Assembly (NCBI GenBank): GCA_044464175.1
Contig: JBIQLO010000008.1
Location: 1 to 36,676 of the forward strand
DNA length: 36,676 nucleotides
Direction of reading: 5' to 3'
DNA from: JBIQLO01 sp044464175
GTDB lineage: Bacteria; Planctomycetota; Phycisphaerae; Tepidisphaerales; Tepidisphaeraceae
Shown here: piece by piece, positions 24,797 to 33,842 of the stretch
Position numbering within the stretch: position 1 is the first letter of the stretch
How the letters are laid out: every line of letters begins with the position of its first letter
Made by a program: the position numbers and the translations under genes
The notes under the pieces: model-generated
The model's database searches: none
What the model was told of the DNA's origin: nothing
Seen by the model: only the letters and a program-made list of their open reading frames with translations

Positions 24797-27264
24797 AAAG
24801 AAAACGCGCCGACATCATGGGGTGGGTGCTGGCGGGTCTGATCCTCCTGTGGGGGCAGGCTGCACTGGCGCAAATCAGCGGCCAGGTCCAGAGCATCGGC
24901 TTTGACGGATACTATCGCGGCAACTGCTGGACGCCGATGCTGGTGCGCCTGCGCAACCAGGGGCAGCAGGCCCAGCGCCTTCAGATTCGCGTGCGGCAGC
25001 ACGACCTGGACCGTGACGCGGTCGATTACACGCGCACGATCACAGTCAGCGGCGGGCAGTCGGGGGAGCAGCGGTTCTGGATGTATTTCATTCCGGAGCC
25101 CACGGATGGGGGGCTCGCCTCGACGCTCAACGGCAACACGCTGGCGGAACTGCAGAAGCAGTTACAGGTCTGGCTTTACACGATGGATGGGAAACCGGTG
25201 GCACCGTTGCAGGTGAACACCACGGTGAAAGATGTGGACCGGCTGCGGGCAACCCAGGGCACACGGCTGATCCTCCTCGTTCAAGCCCCCGGCAGCCAGC
25301 CGAAATGGCAGGAATATCAAAACGCGGTCGGGCTGCTGGAGGATGTGCTGATGGTGCCGGTGCAGGCCCGGGACCTGCCGGAGGATGTGATCGGCTACGC
25401 GGCGGTGGATGGGGTGGTCTGGCTCAATGCTCCGCCGCTGAATCCGCGGATTCCCTCGGAACAGAGGCGGTTTGCGGCGCTCGATCAATATATCCGCCAG
25501 GGCGGGCGGCTGGTCATCAGCCAGGGCCCCCAGTGGCGGCAGACGGTGGAGGCGTTTGACAAGATGATGCCGGTGGAAGTGGCCGGGATCGGACAACGCG
25601 ACACCCTGATGCCGCTTCGGGCGCTGGCGCAGCTGACGCCCGGTGAAGTGAAACAGCCCGGCCGCCCCGTGGATGCGGCCAAGGCGGTCGCCCGGCCGGA
25701 TGCGGTGGTGGATGTCTGGATGAACTGGGCGGTACAGCACCCGGCGACGACCCGGGCGGCGGGAGCAACGACTCAAAACGCCAACGCGGGGCAGAGTCCT
25801 GCGGACGATGGGCCCTGGACGCCCTACATCGCCCGACGGGGGTATGGGATGGGATCGGTGACGTGGGTGGCGCAGGATCTGGGGGACCGGGTGTTGACGC
25901 GGGCCATTCCGCGTGGCTGGCCGCACGTCTGGGATGCGGTTTTCGGCTGGCCCAATGCGTCGCTTCCACCTGATGCGCCGGCCGCCAAACTGGGGGATTT
26001 CGCCCCTTCCAATCGGATCAATCTGGGAAATATCCTGTTCAAGGGAATTGACCTGCCGACCAAGAGCGGCGGGTACATCGCCATCGCGATTCTCTTTTTT
26101 ATCTTTTACTGGGCGGCGGCGGGACCGCTGAGCCACTTGATTCTGGCGTCGAAGAAGCGAACAAACCTGAGCTGGTTCATCTTCGCGGCCGCGGCGCTGG
26201 GAGCGACGGGTTTGACCGTGGTGATCGTGCAGTTGCTGGTGCGGGGCGCGCCCGAAGCGCGGCACACCACGCTGGTGCGGTTGAGTCCCGGCGAACCGGC
26301 GGTGGTTACCAGCCGCATCGGGTTGTATATTCCGCATGATGGCGATCAGGTGATCCGTCTGCACGACTTGAGCGCGGATCGCGTGAGCGAGTTGACCCCC
26401 CTGCCGCTGTCCTCGCTCGATTTGCCGGATCGCACCGGCTATATCACGCCACTGGAATACGAGGTGCCGGTGCCGCTGCCGGGGGCGGACTCGGTGGAGC
26501 TGACGGTTCCGTATCGCAGCACATTGAAGAAACTGCAGGCCCGATGGGTGGGGGATTCCCTGAAGCTGGGCGGCATCGTCGGGCAGGCGGAACTGGCCGA
26601 TTCCCCCCCCTACCTGGCCGGCATGCTGACCAACCAGACCGGGCGCGACTTGGCCGATGTTTATTTGGCCTTCAGAACGGACCCGATTGCGGGACGTCCG
26701 GAGGAGCGGCTGGTTTACCTGCCGGCCTGGGGTAAGGGGACCACCCTTGATCTCTGGTCGATCCTGACCAGTCGCCGCGAGCGGGCGGTGTTCGTCGGGC
26801 GCACAAATACAGCGACGCAGTCACCGCCGGGCCATGGTCGACGGCTTAACGACGCGCTGCTCTATCCCGGAGATTTCAAGCGCGGTTGGGTGGGGTACTG
26901 GTATGGCCAGTTCGGCGGCGTCGGGTTCGGCATATCCGGCTTTGAGCTGCAAGATGAAACCCAATCGCTGCCGATGATGAGTCTCTTTGGCCTGCTGCCG
27001 CCCATGCCGGCAGGCAAGGACCACGGGCGCGCGGACCTTCTGCGCCGGGGGGGGCGGGTCATGGATGCCTCGGCTTCGGTCCTGGCGGGCCAATTGCTGA
27101 TCTTTGCCCGCGATGTGAATGTCAACGGGGCGCTGCCGATTCCCCTGGGCGTGCGCGGGGTGTTCGGGGAGACGCCCATCACAGGAGAGGGGACGACCTA
27201 TTACCAGATCATTCTTCCGCTTGGGCGTTCGACGGCAGCGAGCGCTTATGAAAGTAGAAGATGA
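24793..27264 (+). CDS. Exported two-TM membrane protein of unknown function
   Basis: 823 aa; the ATG overlaps the ribE stop. I do not recognise the family. Residues 1-26 form a signal peptide (LAGLILLWGQAALA|QI). Residues ~30-140 look like a beta-sandwich domain (GFDGYYRGNCWTPMLVRLRN). Residues ~150-290 look like a Rossmann or glutamine-amidotransferase-like domain (DGVVWLNAPPL, IRQGGRLVISQGPQW). Two membrane segments follow at ~426-446 and ~460-482, then a beta-rich C-terminal region (EVPVPLPGADSVELTVPYRS). It is presumably anchored in the cytoplasmic membrane with both large parts outside. Its end overlaps the convergent cusA-like gene by 56 bp. Coupling to ribE may be only positional. Confidence 0.8.
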   Translation: MKRKRADIMGWVLAGLILLWGQAALAQISGQVQSIGFDGYYRGNCWTPMLVRLRNQGQQAQRLQIRVRQHDLDRDAVDYTRTITVSGGQSGEQRFWMYFIPEPTDGGLASTLNGNTLAELQKQLQVWLYTMDGKPVAPLQVNTTVKDVDRLRATQGTRLILLVQAPGSQPKWQEYQNAVGLLEDVLMVPVQARDLPEDVIGYAAVDGVVWLNAPPLNPRIPSEQRRFAALDQYIRQGGRLVISQGPQWRQTVEAFDKMMPVEVAGIGQRDTLMPLRALAQLTPGEVKQPGRPVDAAKAVARPDAVVDVWMNWAVQHPATTRAAGATTQNANAGQSPADDGPWTPYIARRGYGMGSVTWVAQDLGDRVLTRAIPRGWPHVWDAVFGWPNASLPPDAPAAKLGDFAPSNRINLGNILFKGIDLPTKSGGYIAIAILFFIFYWAAAGPLSHLILASKKRTNLSWFIFAAAALGATGLTVVIVQLLVRGAPEARHTTLVRLSPGEPAVVTSRIGLYIPHDGDQVIRLHDLSADRVSELTPLPLSSLDLPDRTGYITPLEYEVPVPLPGADSVELTVPYRSTLKKLQARWVGDSLKLGGIVGQAELADSPPYLAGMLTNQTGRDLADVYLAFRTDPIAGRPEERLVYLPAWGKGTTLDLWSILTSRRERAVFVGRTNTATQSPPGHGRRLNDALLYPGDFKRGWVGYWYGQFGGVGFGISGFELQDETQSLPMMSLFGLLPPMPAGKDHGRADLLRRGGRVMDASASVLAGQLLIFARDVNVNGALPIPLGVRGVFGETPITGEGTTYYQIILPLGRSTAASAYESRR

Positions 27265-30200
27265 CCGGATATATCAGCAGCTCCATCAGGAAGCTGATAA
27301 GCAGGCCGCCAATCATGGGCGCCGCCACCCGGCGCATCGTGTCGGCGCCGCTGCCGACGGCCCACATCAGCGGCAGCAGGCCCAGGAGGGCTGAGGCCAC
27401 GGTCATGGTTTTGGGACGGATGCGCTTGACCGCGCCCTCATGGATGGCGGCGTGCAGATCGTCCTGCGAGTTCATTTTTCCTTCCGCGGCGAATCGATCG
27501 TAGCTGTTGTCCAGATACAGCAGCATGATCATGCCGGTTTCGGCGTCCAGGCCGGCCAGGGCGATCATGCCGATCACCACCGCCAGCGACAGGTTATATC
27601 CCAGGAGATAGACCAGCCAGAGGGCTCCGACCAGACTGAAAGGCACGGCCAGCAGGATGACAATGACGCGGAACCAGCTTCGCGTGCCCATATAGAGCAG
27701 GAGGATGATCAGCAGCAGAGTGGCCGCGCCGGCAGCGATGAGGCGGGGGAGGGTGCGCTCCCACTGTTGGAACTCCCCGGCGAATGCAACGGTATAGCCC
27801 GCCGGCAGCTTTAACTGTTGCTCAATGGCCCGGCGCGCCTCGGCAACATAGGAACCCAGATCGCGCCCGGCGACATCGACATAGACGATGGCGGTGGGCC
27901 GGGCGTCATCGGAGCGGATCATGGGTGGTCCGGGCCGGATGCGGAGGTCCGCCAATTCACCCAGCGGGATCTGCGCCCCGGAGGGAGCGGTTACCAGCAC
28001 GCGTTTCAATGCTTCCGGATCGTCGCGCAGCTCCCGCTGATAGCGCACGTTCAACGGATAGCGCTCCTGTGCTTTGACCACCGTGGTGATGTTCATGCCG
28101 CCGATGGCGGTCTGGATCACATCCTGCACATCCCCCGTGGTCAGGCCATAGCGGGCGGCAGCAGCGCGGTTGATGTCAATATCGAGATAATAGCCACCGA
28201 ATGTGCGCTCGGGATAGGCACTGACCGTGCCGGCAATGGGACGGATAATGGCCGCGGCCTTCCGGGCCAGTTGATCCAGCATTTTCAGGTCCGGGCCCTG
28301 TATTTTCAGGCCGACCGGCGTTTTGATGCCGGTGGAGAGCATGTTGAGCCGGTTTTCGATCGGAAACGGCCAGGCATTGGCGATGCCGGGAAACGCAACC
28401 GCCTGATTCAGCCCGTCATGGAGCGTGCCGTCCGGATCGGTCCAGCCGTTTTTAAGTTCATCTAGGGTGATCGGGCGGGATTCCGGCCAGAAACTATGAG
28501 TCAGGGGCCATTTAAGCCACCCGGGCCAATCGGAAAAGAAATACCGCACCTGCCGTGTGCGCCACTGGGCGGAGTCGGGTTTGAGCTGCACCACCGTTTC
28601 GATCATCGACAGGGGCGCGGGATCGGTGGCGGTTTCGGCCCGGCCGATCTTGCCGTAGACCGTGAGGACCTCAGGGAATTGCTTGATGAGCTTGTCGGTC
28701 TGCTGAAGGAGCGACTTGGCGGCCGTGATTCCGATGGCGGGATCGGTCGTGGGCATGTAGAGAAGATCCCCTTCATCCAGCGGCGGCATGAATTCCGTGC
28801 CCAGACGTATGGCCGGCCAAACGGCCGACGCTAGCACCCCCAGCGCGATGAGCAGCGTCAGCCGCCGATGGCGCAGGACCCAGTGAAACGGCGGCTCGTA
28901 GAGGCGGTGCATCAGGCGGCTGATTGGATTGCGTTCCTCGGAGGGGATTCTCCCTCGGATGAAATAGAACATCAGCACCGGAATGATGGTGATGGAGAGG
29001 ATCGCCGCGGCGGCCATGGCGAAGGTCTTGGTGAAGGCCAGGGGCGCAAAGAGCCTGCCGCTCTGGCCGCCTAGAACAAAGACGGGAAGAAAGCTGACCG
29101 TGATGATGAGCAGGCTGAAAAAGAGGCTCGGGCCCACCTCATTGGCGGCGGTGACGATAAGACGCCGACGGGCCGGCGGTGATAGATCGGCATGCTGTTC
29201 CAGATGTTTGTGCGCATTTTCCACCATGACAATGGCGCTGTCGATCATGACTCCGATGGCGATGGCAATTCCGCCCAGGCTCATGATGTTGGCATTGACC
29301 CCGGCCAGGTGCATCACCAGCAGGCTGGCCAGTACACCGGCCGGGAGGACAAACAGTGCCACCAGCGCGCTGCGCCCATGCAGGAGAAAGAAGATGCAAA
29401 CCAGGGCGACAACGATCATCTCCTCCAGCAGCGTGTGGCGGAGCGTGTGAATCGAGCGTTCGATCAGCCTGGAACGGTCGTAAGTGGGAAGGATGAAGAC
29501 CCCCGGCGGCAGCCCGTTTTCCAGTTCCGCCAGTTTCGCCTTGGCGGCGGCGATCACCTGGTAGGCATTGGCGCCGTAACGGGCCACGACGATGCCGCCG
29601 ACGGCCTCGCCCCGGCCGTCGAATTCTCCGATGCCGCGCCGGTCCTCACCGCCGATCTGCAGGTGCGCGACATTCCGCAGGAAGATCGGCGTGCCGCGGT
29701 CGCCGGTTCCCACAACGACCTGGCCCAGGTCGTCCAGTGTCTGAAGGTAGGATCGGCTGCGGACCATGTATTCGGTCTGGCTCATTTCGACCACCCCCCC
29801 GCCGACATCGTTGTTGGAGCGGCGAATGGCCTCCACGATCGCGCCGACAGAGAGGCGGTACGCCTGCAGCTTGACCGGGTCGAGCGTCACCTGATATTGA
29901 CGCACGAAGCCGCCAATCGGCGCCACCTCCGCCACGCCCTCCACGGCGGTCAGGGGATAGCGGAGATACCAGTCCTGAAGGGCGCGCAGCTGCCCCAGGT
30001 CCTGGTCAGCGGGTTTGAGCGGTTTACCATCCAGGGGGCAGGCGCCATCCTGCTGGAATGCACGAACATGGGCAAGGTGGTCGCGCCGAGCGGCCGGGGC
30101 GTCCCGGGGATCGGCGTACCACTTGTTTTTCTGGACATCCCGCCACAATCCCTGCGGGTGGGCCGGGCAGTACCAGCCGGGGTAGAGCACGTACTGGTAG

Positions 30201-30616
30201 ACCCATCCCACGCCGGTGGCATCGGGGCCCAGTCGCGGCGTCACACCCTCGGGCAGTCGCTGTCGGGCGAAATTCAGGTACTCCAGCACCCGGGCGCGGG
30301 CCTCATCTATTTTCGTCCCCTCCTTAAACAGCACGTAGACGAAAGACACACCGAACATGCTGTAGCCGCGCACGTCGGTTGAGCCGGAGACGGCGAGCAT
30401 TGCCGTGGTAAGGGGATAAGTCACCTGGTCCTGCACCACCTGCGGGTTTTGTCCGGGATAGTCGGTGACCACAATCACCTGCACATCCGACAGGTCAGGA
30501 ATGGCGTCCACCCCGAGGTGCGATGCGCCCCAGATCCCGGCCGCGGCCAAAGCGGCGGTGAAGAGCAGAATCAGGAATCGGTTTTTGACCGAGTACTCAA
30601 TGATGGTGTTGATCAT
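27209..30616 (-). CDS. cusA: CusA/CzcA-type heavy-metal RND efflux pump with Cys/His insertion
   Basis: 1,135 aa from ATG 30616, compared with about 1,050 for CusA. RND proton-driven pump exporting monovalent or divalent metal ions through a tripartite complex. The N-terminal TM helix (SVKNRFLILLFTAALAAAGI), porter motif VVTDYPGQNPQVVQDQVTYPLT, proton-relay TM with GVMIDSAIVMVENAHK, and LAGLDAETGMIMLLYLD are seen. Residues ~146-203 hold an insertion with WYCPAHP (Cys150, His153) and CPLDGKPL (Cys193), where CusA has a short loop. The start overlaps the adaptor stop by 20 bp and has no ribosome binding site, so it is coupled. Ion specificity is not certain. Confidence 0.93.
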   Translation of the reverse strand: MINTIIEYSVKNRFLILLFTAALAAAGIWGASHLGVDAIPDLSDVQVIVVTDYPGQNPQVVQDQVTYPLTTAMLAVSGSTDVRGYSMFGVSFVYVLFKEGTKIDEARARVLEYLNFARQRLPEGVTPRLGPDATGVGWVYQYVLYPGWYCPAHPQGLWRDVQKNKWYADPRDAPAARRDHLAHVRAFQQDGACPLDGKPLKPADQDLGQLRALQDWYLRYPLTAVEGVAEVAPIGGFVRQYQVTLDPVKLQAYRLSVGAIVEAIRRSNNDVGGGVVEMSQTEYMVRSRSYLQTLDDLGQVVVGTGDRGTPIFLRNVAHLQIGGEDRRGIGEFDGRGEAVGGIVVARYGANAYQVIAAAKAKLAELENGLPPGVFILPTYDRSRLIERSIHTLRHTLLEEMIVVALVCIFFLLHGRSALVALFVLPAGVLASLLVMHLAGVNANIMSLGGIAIAIGVMIDSAIVMVENAHKHLEQHADLSPPARRRLIVTAANEVGPSLFFSLLIITVSFLPVFVLGGQSGRLFAPLAFTKTFAMAAAAILSITIIPVLMFYFIRGRIPSEERNPISRLMHRLYEPPFHWVLRHRRLTLLIALGVLASAVWPAIRLGTEFMPPLDEGDLLYMPTTDPAIGITAAKSLLQQTDKLIKQFPEVLTVYGKIGRAETATDPAPLSMIETVVQLKPDSAQWRTRQVRYFFSDWPGWLKWPLTHSFWPESRPITLDELKNGWTDPDGTLHDGLNQAVAFPGIANAWPFPIENRLNMLSTGIKTPVGLKIQGPDLKMLDQLARKAAAIIRPIAGTVSAYPERTFGGYYLDIDINRAAAARYGLTTGDVQDVIQTAIGGMNITTVVKAQERYPLNVRYQRELRDDPEALKRVLVTAPSGAQIPLGELADLRIRPGPPMIRSDDARPTAIVYVDVAGRDLGSYVAEARRAIEQQLKLPAGYTVAFAGEFQQWERTLPRLIAAGAATLLLIILLLYMGTRSWFRVIVILLAVPFSLVGALWLVYLLGYNLSLAVVIGMIALAGLDAETGMIMLLYLDNSYDRFAAEGKMNSQDDLHAAIHEGAVKRIRPKTMTVASALLGLLPLMWAVGSGADTMRRVAAPMIGGLLISFLMELLIYPVIFYFHKRSLPSNAQAEE

Positions 30617-31955
30617 GGCTGGAAGAGGTATGGGAAGTCGACGGCGCGGTGGTAGGCTCGGCGTGATTCGAATGGCCTGCAGTGTCACCCTGGAGGAACT
30701 GCCGCACAGCCTCCTGCATGCGGCTGTCGCTATCCAGAAAGAATTGCCCGCTGACAACGACCTGCTCGCCGGCAGAGAGGCCGCCGAGAATCTCCACCGT
30801 GTCTCCGGAGCCGACCAGGCCCATCTCGACATCGCGCGGTTGAAAACGGCCCTGCCCCAGCGAAACGAAGGCGACCTGTCGCTGACCGGTGTCAATCACC
30901 GCCGAGCGGGGCGCCAAAAGCGCACGGTCCTTTGCAGTCGCCTTCAGCCGGACGGTGGCAAACATGCCCGGGCGCAACTTCAAATTAGGGTTGTTGATCT
31001 TCACCCGCACGGTGGTGGTGCGATCGACAGGGTTTACTTTGGGGTCGATGAAGATCACCTGACCGCGCCACATCTGTCCGGGCAGGCCGTCGATGATCGC
31101 CTCAACCGGCTGATTCATATGGACCCAGGACATATCCTGTGCATGGACCTGGGCATCCAGCCAGAGCGTGCGATAGTCGATGATGCGCATGATGCGCTGT
31201 CCGGACTGGACAGCCGATCCCTCCACCACGTCCTTTTCTGCCAGAACGCCGTCGGCGGGGCTGAAAAATGGAATGGTCCGCGGCGCGGTCTTCAGGGTCG
31301 CCAACTGGTCCACCTGTGCCTGGGAGAGGCCCCACAGCCGCAGTTTCTGCCGCGCCGCCTGGTAGAGTCCATCGGCAGCGCGGGCTGCCGGGGAGGCGGC
31401 CTGACCGACGGAGGCCTTGGCCTGGTGCGTTGAGATCAGCTCCCCCACCGCGACAGTCAATTGCGGACTGTAAAGCTCAAACAGCTTTTGTCCTTTGGCG
31501 ATGGGCATGCCCAGGGTGTCGGCCGACAGCTTCTCGATCCAGCCGGAGAGGCGCAGATTCACATCGAACCGCAGGGGTTCGGCGGCGGTAAGATAACCCG
31601 CCGCCCGAACCGTTTTGATCAGCGGGCCGCGTTGAACGGTTGCCAGGCGCACGCCCATGTTCTGCACCGTGGCCGGATCAACCGTCAGTCTGCTGCCTGA
31701 GGATGCCGGCGCTGTGAGTGGCACCAATTTCATATGGCAAATGGGACAATATCCCGGCTCCTCCCGGATCACCTGCGGGTGCATGGAGCAGGTCCATAAC
31801 TGCCTGGGGGCGTCCTTGGCGGCCACTGGCAGCGTCGGCTCAGCCGGGACGCGCCGGCCGATAACCCAGCCGGCCGCGAAGGCCAGCAGCAAAATCACCA
31901 ACAGGCTCACGCCCTTGAAGAATGTGCGAAGTTTCATCCTGTCACCGTTGTTCAT
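30597..31955 (-). CDS. cusB: CusB-type efflux adaptor with N-terminal heavy-metal-binding domain
   Basis: 452 aa. Periplasmic membrane-fusion protein linking the RND pump to the outer-membrane channel. An N-terminal TM/signal segment (SLLVILLLAFAAGWVIG) is followed by a metal-binding head: WTCSMHP (Cys56, His59) and GYCPICHMKL (Cys70, Cys73). The lipoyl/hairpin/beta-barrel body follows, with VRAAGYLTAAEPLRFDV, FFSPADGVLAEKDVVEGSAVQSG and PRSAVIDTGQRQV. The tail is His-rich (HSNHA ... HDQHHH), another likely metal-binding element. ATG 31955 has AGGGG 9 bases upstream; a later ATG is at 31937. It overlaps the TolC gene end by 14 bases. Confidence 0.93.
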   Translation of the reverse strand: MNNGDRMKLRTFFKGVSLLVILLLAFAAGWVIGRRVPAEPTLPVAAKDAPRQLWTCSMHPQVIREEPGYCPICHMKLVPLTAPASSGSRLTVDPATVQNMGVRLATVQRGPLIKTVRAAGYLTAAEPLRFDVNLRLSGWIEKLSADTLGMPIAKGQKLFELYSPQLTVAVGELISTHQAKASVGQAASPAARAADGLYQAARQKLRLWGLSQAQVDQLATLKTAPRTIPFFSPADGVLAEKDVVEGSAVQSGQRIMRIIDYRTLWLDAQVHAQDMSWVHMNQPVEAIIDGLPGQMWRGQVIFIDPKVNPVDRTTTVRVKINNPNLKLRPGMFATVRLKATAKDRALLAPRSAVIDTGQRQVAFVSLGQGRFQPRDVEMGLVGSGDTVEILGGLSAGEQVVVSGQFFLDSDSRMQEAVRQFLQGDTAGHSNHAEPTTAPSTSHTSSSHDQHHH

Positions 31956-33309
31956 GGTTCAGATCCCCCTGCACCGGCAACTCCCCCACCACCGCCTCCA
32001 GATCGGCCAGGGCCTTTTCCCGGCCAACCCGCGCCTCGGCGATGGTTCGTCGAACCTCCAGGAGGGTGCGCTGGGCATCGATAAAGGGCCCGATTGCCGT
32101 GACCCCGGAGGCATAACTCTGGTTGAGGCTTTCAATGACCTGTTCGGCCGCGGGCAGGATCTGTTGCTCAAAGAGCATGGCGTTGTGTTCGTAGTGGCGC
32201 ATCATGACCAGCGCCGCGACGACCTGGCTCGAGCGATCGAATCTTGCCTGCTCGAATTGAGCGATGGAGGCCCGCCACTGGTCATGGGCCTCGCGCACCA
32301 TCGCCTTGATGGCCGGCAGGCGGACCTGGGGCATCGACAGGCCCGCGCCAATCATCCGGGAGATGCTTCCGGTGAAGGCGAACATGGGATTCAGGTCGGG
32401 CAGGTACTGGAGGCGGGCCAGTTCAACCCCATCCTGCCCTCCCTCGGCCGCATGGGCCAGTGCCGCCAGCTTCGGATCATCACGCGCCGCCCTCGCCAGC
32501 ACCTGGGCATCGCTCAGTGCCATGGGCGTTTCGGGCGGCAGCTTTGGCGGCGGTGGCAACGTCGCATCGGGCGGGCGGTGCATCAGCGCGTTCAACTTCG
32601 CCCGATGCGTCTGGAGCGAGGATTTCAGCTCATGCAGACGTTCGCGCCCCCGGGCCGAAGCGATCTGGGCCTCCAGGAGGGACGACTGATCGCCGCCGGC
32701 CGACACCGCCGCCTCGGCCGACTGCTCGGCCAATGTCAGCAGGTCCAGGTCCTGCTGCTGCAGCCGGATTTCCTCCGCCAACAAGGTGTAGTCCAGCCAG
32801 GCCTTGATGGCCTGTCGGCGCGTCTGGCGGCGCTGGTCGGCATAATCCGCGCCGGCCGCCCTGGCCTGCTGCAGTGCTTCGCGGGCGGCGGTGGAGACTT
32901 CCACCGGCCAGTCCAGGTTGCGCATGGCATCCGGCGACAGTTGGACCGTGGTGCGGTCCCACACCGCCCCGCCGCCGCGGAGCATGTAATTTAGCCCCAG
33001 CGAGAGATTCGTGCCGGGATAGGTTCCCGCCTGCACGACGTGCTGCATGGCCGCGGCCCAACGGAAATAGGCGGCTTCCAGATTGCCGTCGACGAGCATT
33101 GCGCGCTCCACCACATCCCGCTGGTCGGGATGAGCCGGCAACGGCGGCAGCACGCGCTGCCATGGGAGGCGATCGTAGGTTCGCCCGGCCTGCTGAATGC
33201 GGTTCGCTTCCGTTTTGGTCCCTTGCGGCGACAGGACGCAACCGGCCGACGCCAGCATCAGCGCCGCCGCGGCGGCGCGGAGCCCTCCGCTCAATAATTT
33301 GTTGAACAT
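31942..33309 (-). CDS. TolC/CusC-type outer-membrane efflux channel
   Basis: 455 aa from ATG 33309 (a longer frame to 33369 is weaker). Forms the outer-membrane and periplasmic tunnel of the efflux complex. The N-terminus (LLSGGLRAAAAALMLASAGC) is a signal peptide with Cys24 in an imperfect lipobox, so it may be lipid-anchored. The body has the long alpha-helical repeats of the family: ALQQARAAGADYADQRRQTRRQAIKAW in the first half and ATLEVRR-like heptads (AQRTLLEVRRTIAEARVGREKAL) at the end. TolC-family repeats are diverged, but size and context fit. Transcribed with the Cys-rich gene upstream and the adaptor downstream. Confidence 0.88.
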   Translation of the reverse strand: MFNKLLSGGLRAAAAALMLASAGCVLSPQGTKTEANRIQQAGRTYDRLPWQRVLPPLPAHPDQRDVVERAMLVDGNLEAAYFRWAAAMQHVVQAGTYPGTNLSLGLNYMLRGGGAVWDRTTVQLSPDAMRNLDWPVEVSTAAREALQQARAAGADYADQRRQTRRQAIKAWLDYTLLAEEIRLQQQDLDLLTLAEQSAEAAVSAGGDQSSLLEAQIASARGRERLHELKSSLQTHRAKLNALMHRPPDATLPPPPKLPPETPMALSDAQVLARAARDDPKLAALAHAAEGGQDGVELARLQYLPDLNPMFAFTGSISRMIGAGLSMPQVRLPAIKAMVREAHDQWRASIAQFEQARFDRSSQVVAALVMMRHYEHNAMLFEQQILPAAEQVIESLNQSYASGVTAIGPFIDAQRTLLEVRRTIAEARVGREKALADLEAVVGELPVQGDLNHEQR

Positions 33310-33384
33310 GATCCACCAACACCTGTTGTGCGCATGAAGGAACAACGCCCGCCGGAGGCGGGAGCACATTTCAGGCGCGCGGCA

Positions 33385-33756
33385 TCACAGGGTCAGGAGG
33401 CAGTGGAGATGGTAGAGATCCGCCGTTTGTGTTGGCGGCGATTCATGGGGAGAGGGGGCAAATTCGCTCGGTGCGGCGATCGCGGGCATCCATCGAATCG
33501 GCGTGGTCCAGGCGATGCAATGCAGGGGCGGAAGGGTCGCCGCCTGATCGAGCACCATGTGGGCCGGATTCATGATTGGGCAATGTTCGCAGGATGTTGC
33601 CGGCGGCGGGGAGGGATGATCCGGATTTTCGCGGCAGCAGGCCGGCTCATGTGCGGCCGGCGGCGGGGCCGCCATGGACGGGCAGGCGCACAAGGGAGCG
33701 GCCCCGATCATCAGGATCAGCCCGACCGCCGCCAGTCTGTTCATCCAATGAAACAT
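33385..33756 (-). CDS. Small exported Cys/His-rich protein heading the metal efflux operon
   Basis: 123 aa, not recognised. Residues ~1-25 form a signal peptide (NRLAAVGLILMIGAAPLCA). The mature part has eight Cys counting all positions (23, 25, 40, 41, 56, 59, 80, 119) and many His: ACCRENPDH and CEHCPIMNPAHM resemble metal-binding CxxC/His motifs. A small periplasmic metal-binding or sensing protein is inferred from composition and from being the first gene before the TolC, CusB and CusA homologues. AAAGG lies just before ATG 33756 and TATAAT is at 33780-33785 on the same strand. It is divergent from ribBA. Confidence 0.65.
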   Translation of the reverse strand: MFHWMNRLAAVGLILMIGAAPLCACPSMAAPPPAAHEPACCRENPDHPSPPPATSCEHCPIMNPAHMVLDQAATLPPLHCIAWTTPIRWMPAIAAPSEFAPSPHESPPTQTADLYHLHCLLTL

Positions 33757-33779
33757 CGCCTTTGCAGCTTTCAGCGTAT

Positions 33780-33785
33780 ATTATA
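33780..33785 (-). promoter_or_regulatory. Candidate -10 box of the metal efflux operon
   Basis: TATAAT on the minus strand, about 24 bases upstream of the Cys-rich gene ATG; no good -35 sits 16-18 bases further upstream (the position reads GCAAAA), so the promoter may need an activator such as a MerR/CueR-type regulator. No such regulator is in the window. The TATATTATATTT string is near-palindromic and could also serve ribBA. Confidence 0.4.
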
Positions 33786-33842
33786 TTTCCATGGACGGCA
33801 ATTTTTGCAGCCGAGATTCAGGCCTTAACCGAGTGTGATGCG

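Noticed and set aside
27440..30382. Plus-strand frames opposite the RND pump
   Set aside because: Shadow frames of a clear RND protein with no family features of their own.
33757..33842. FMN riboswitch before ribBA
   Set aside because: The gap is 86 bp and shows none of the conserved RFN core strings; ribE also lacks one upstream.
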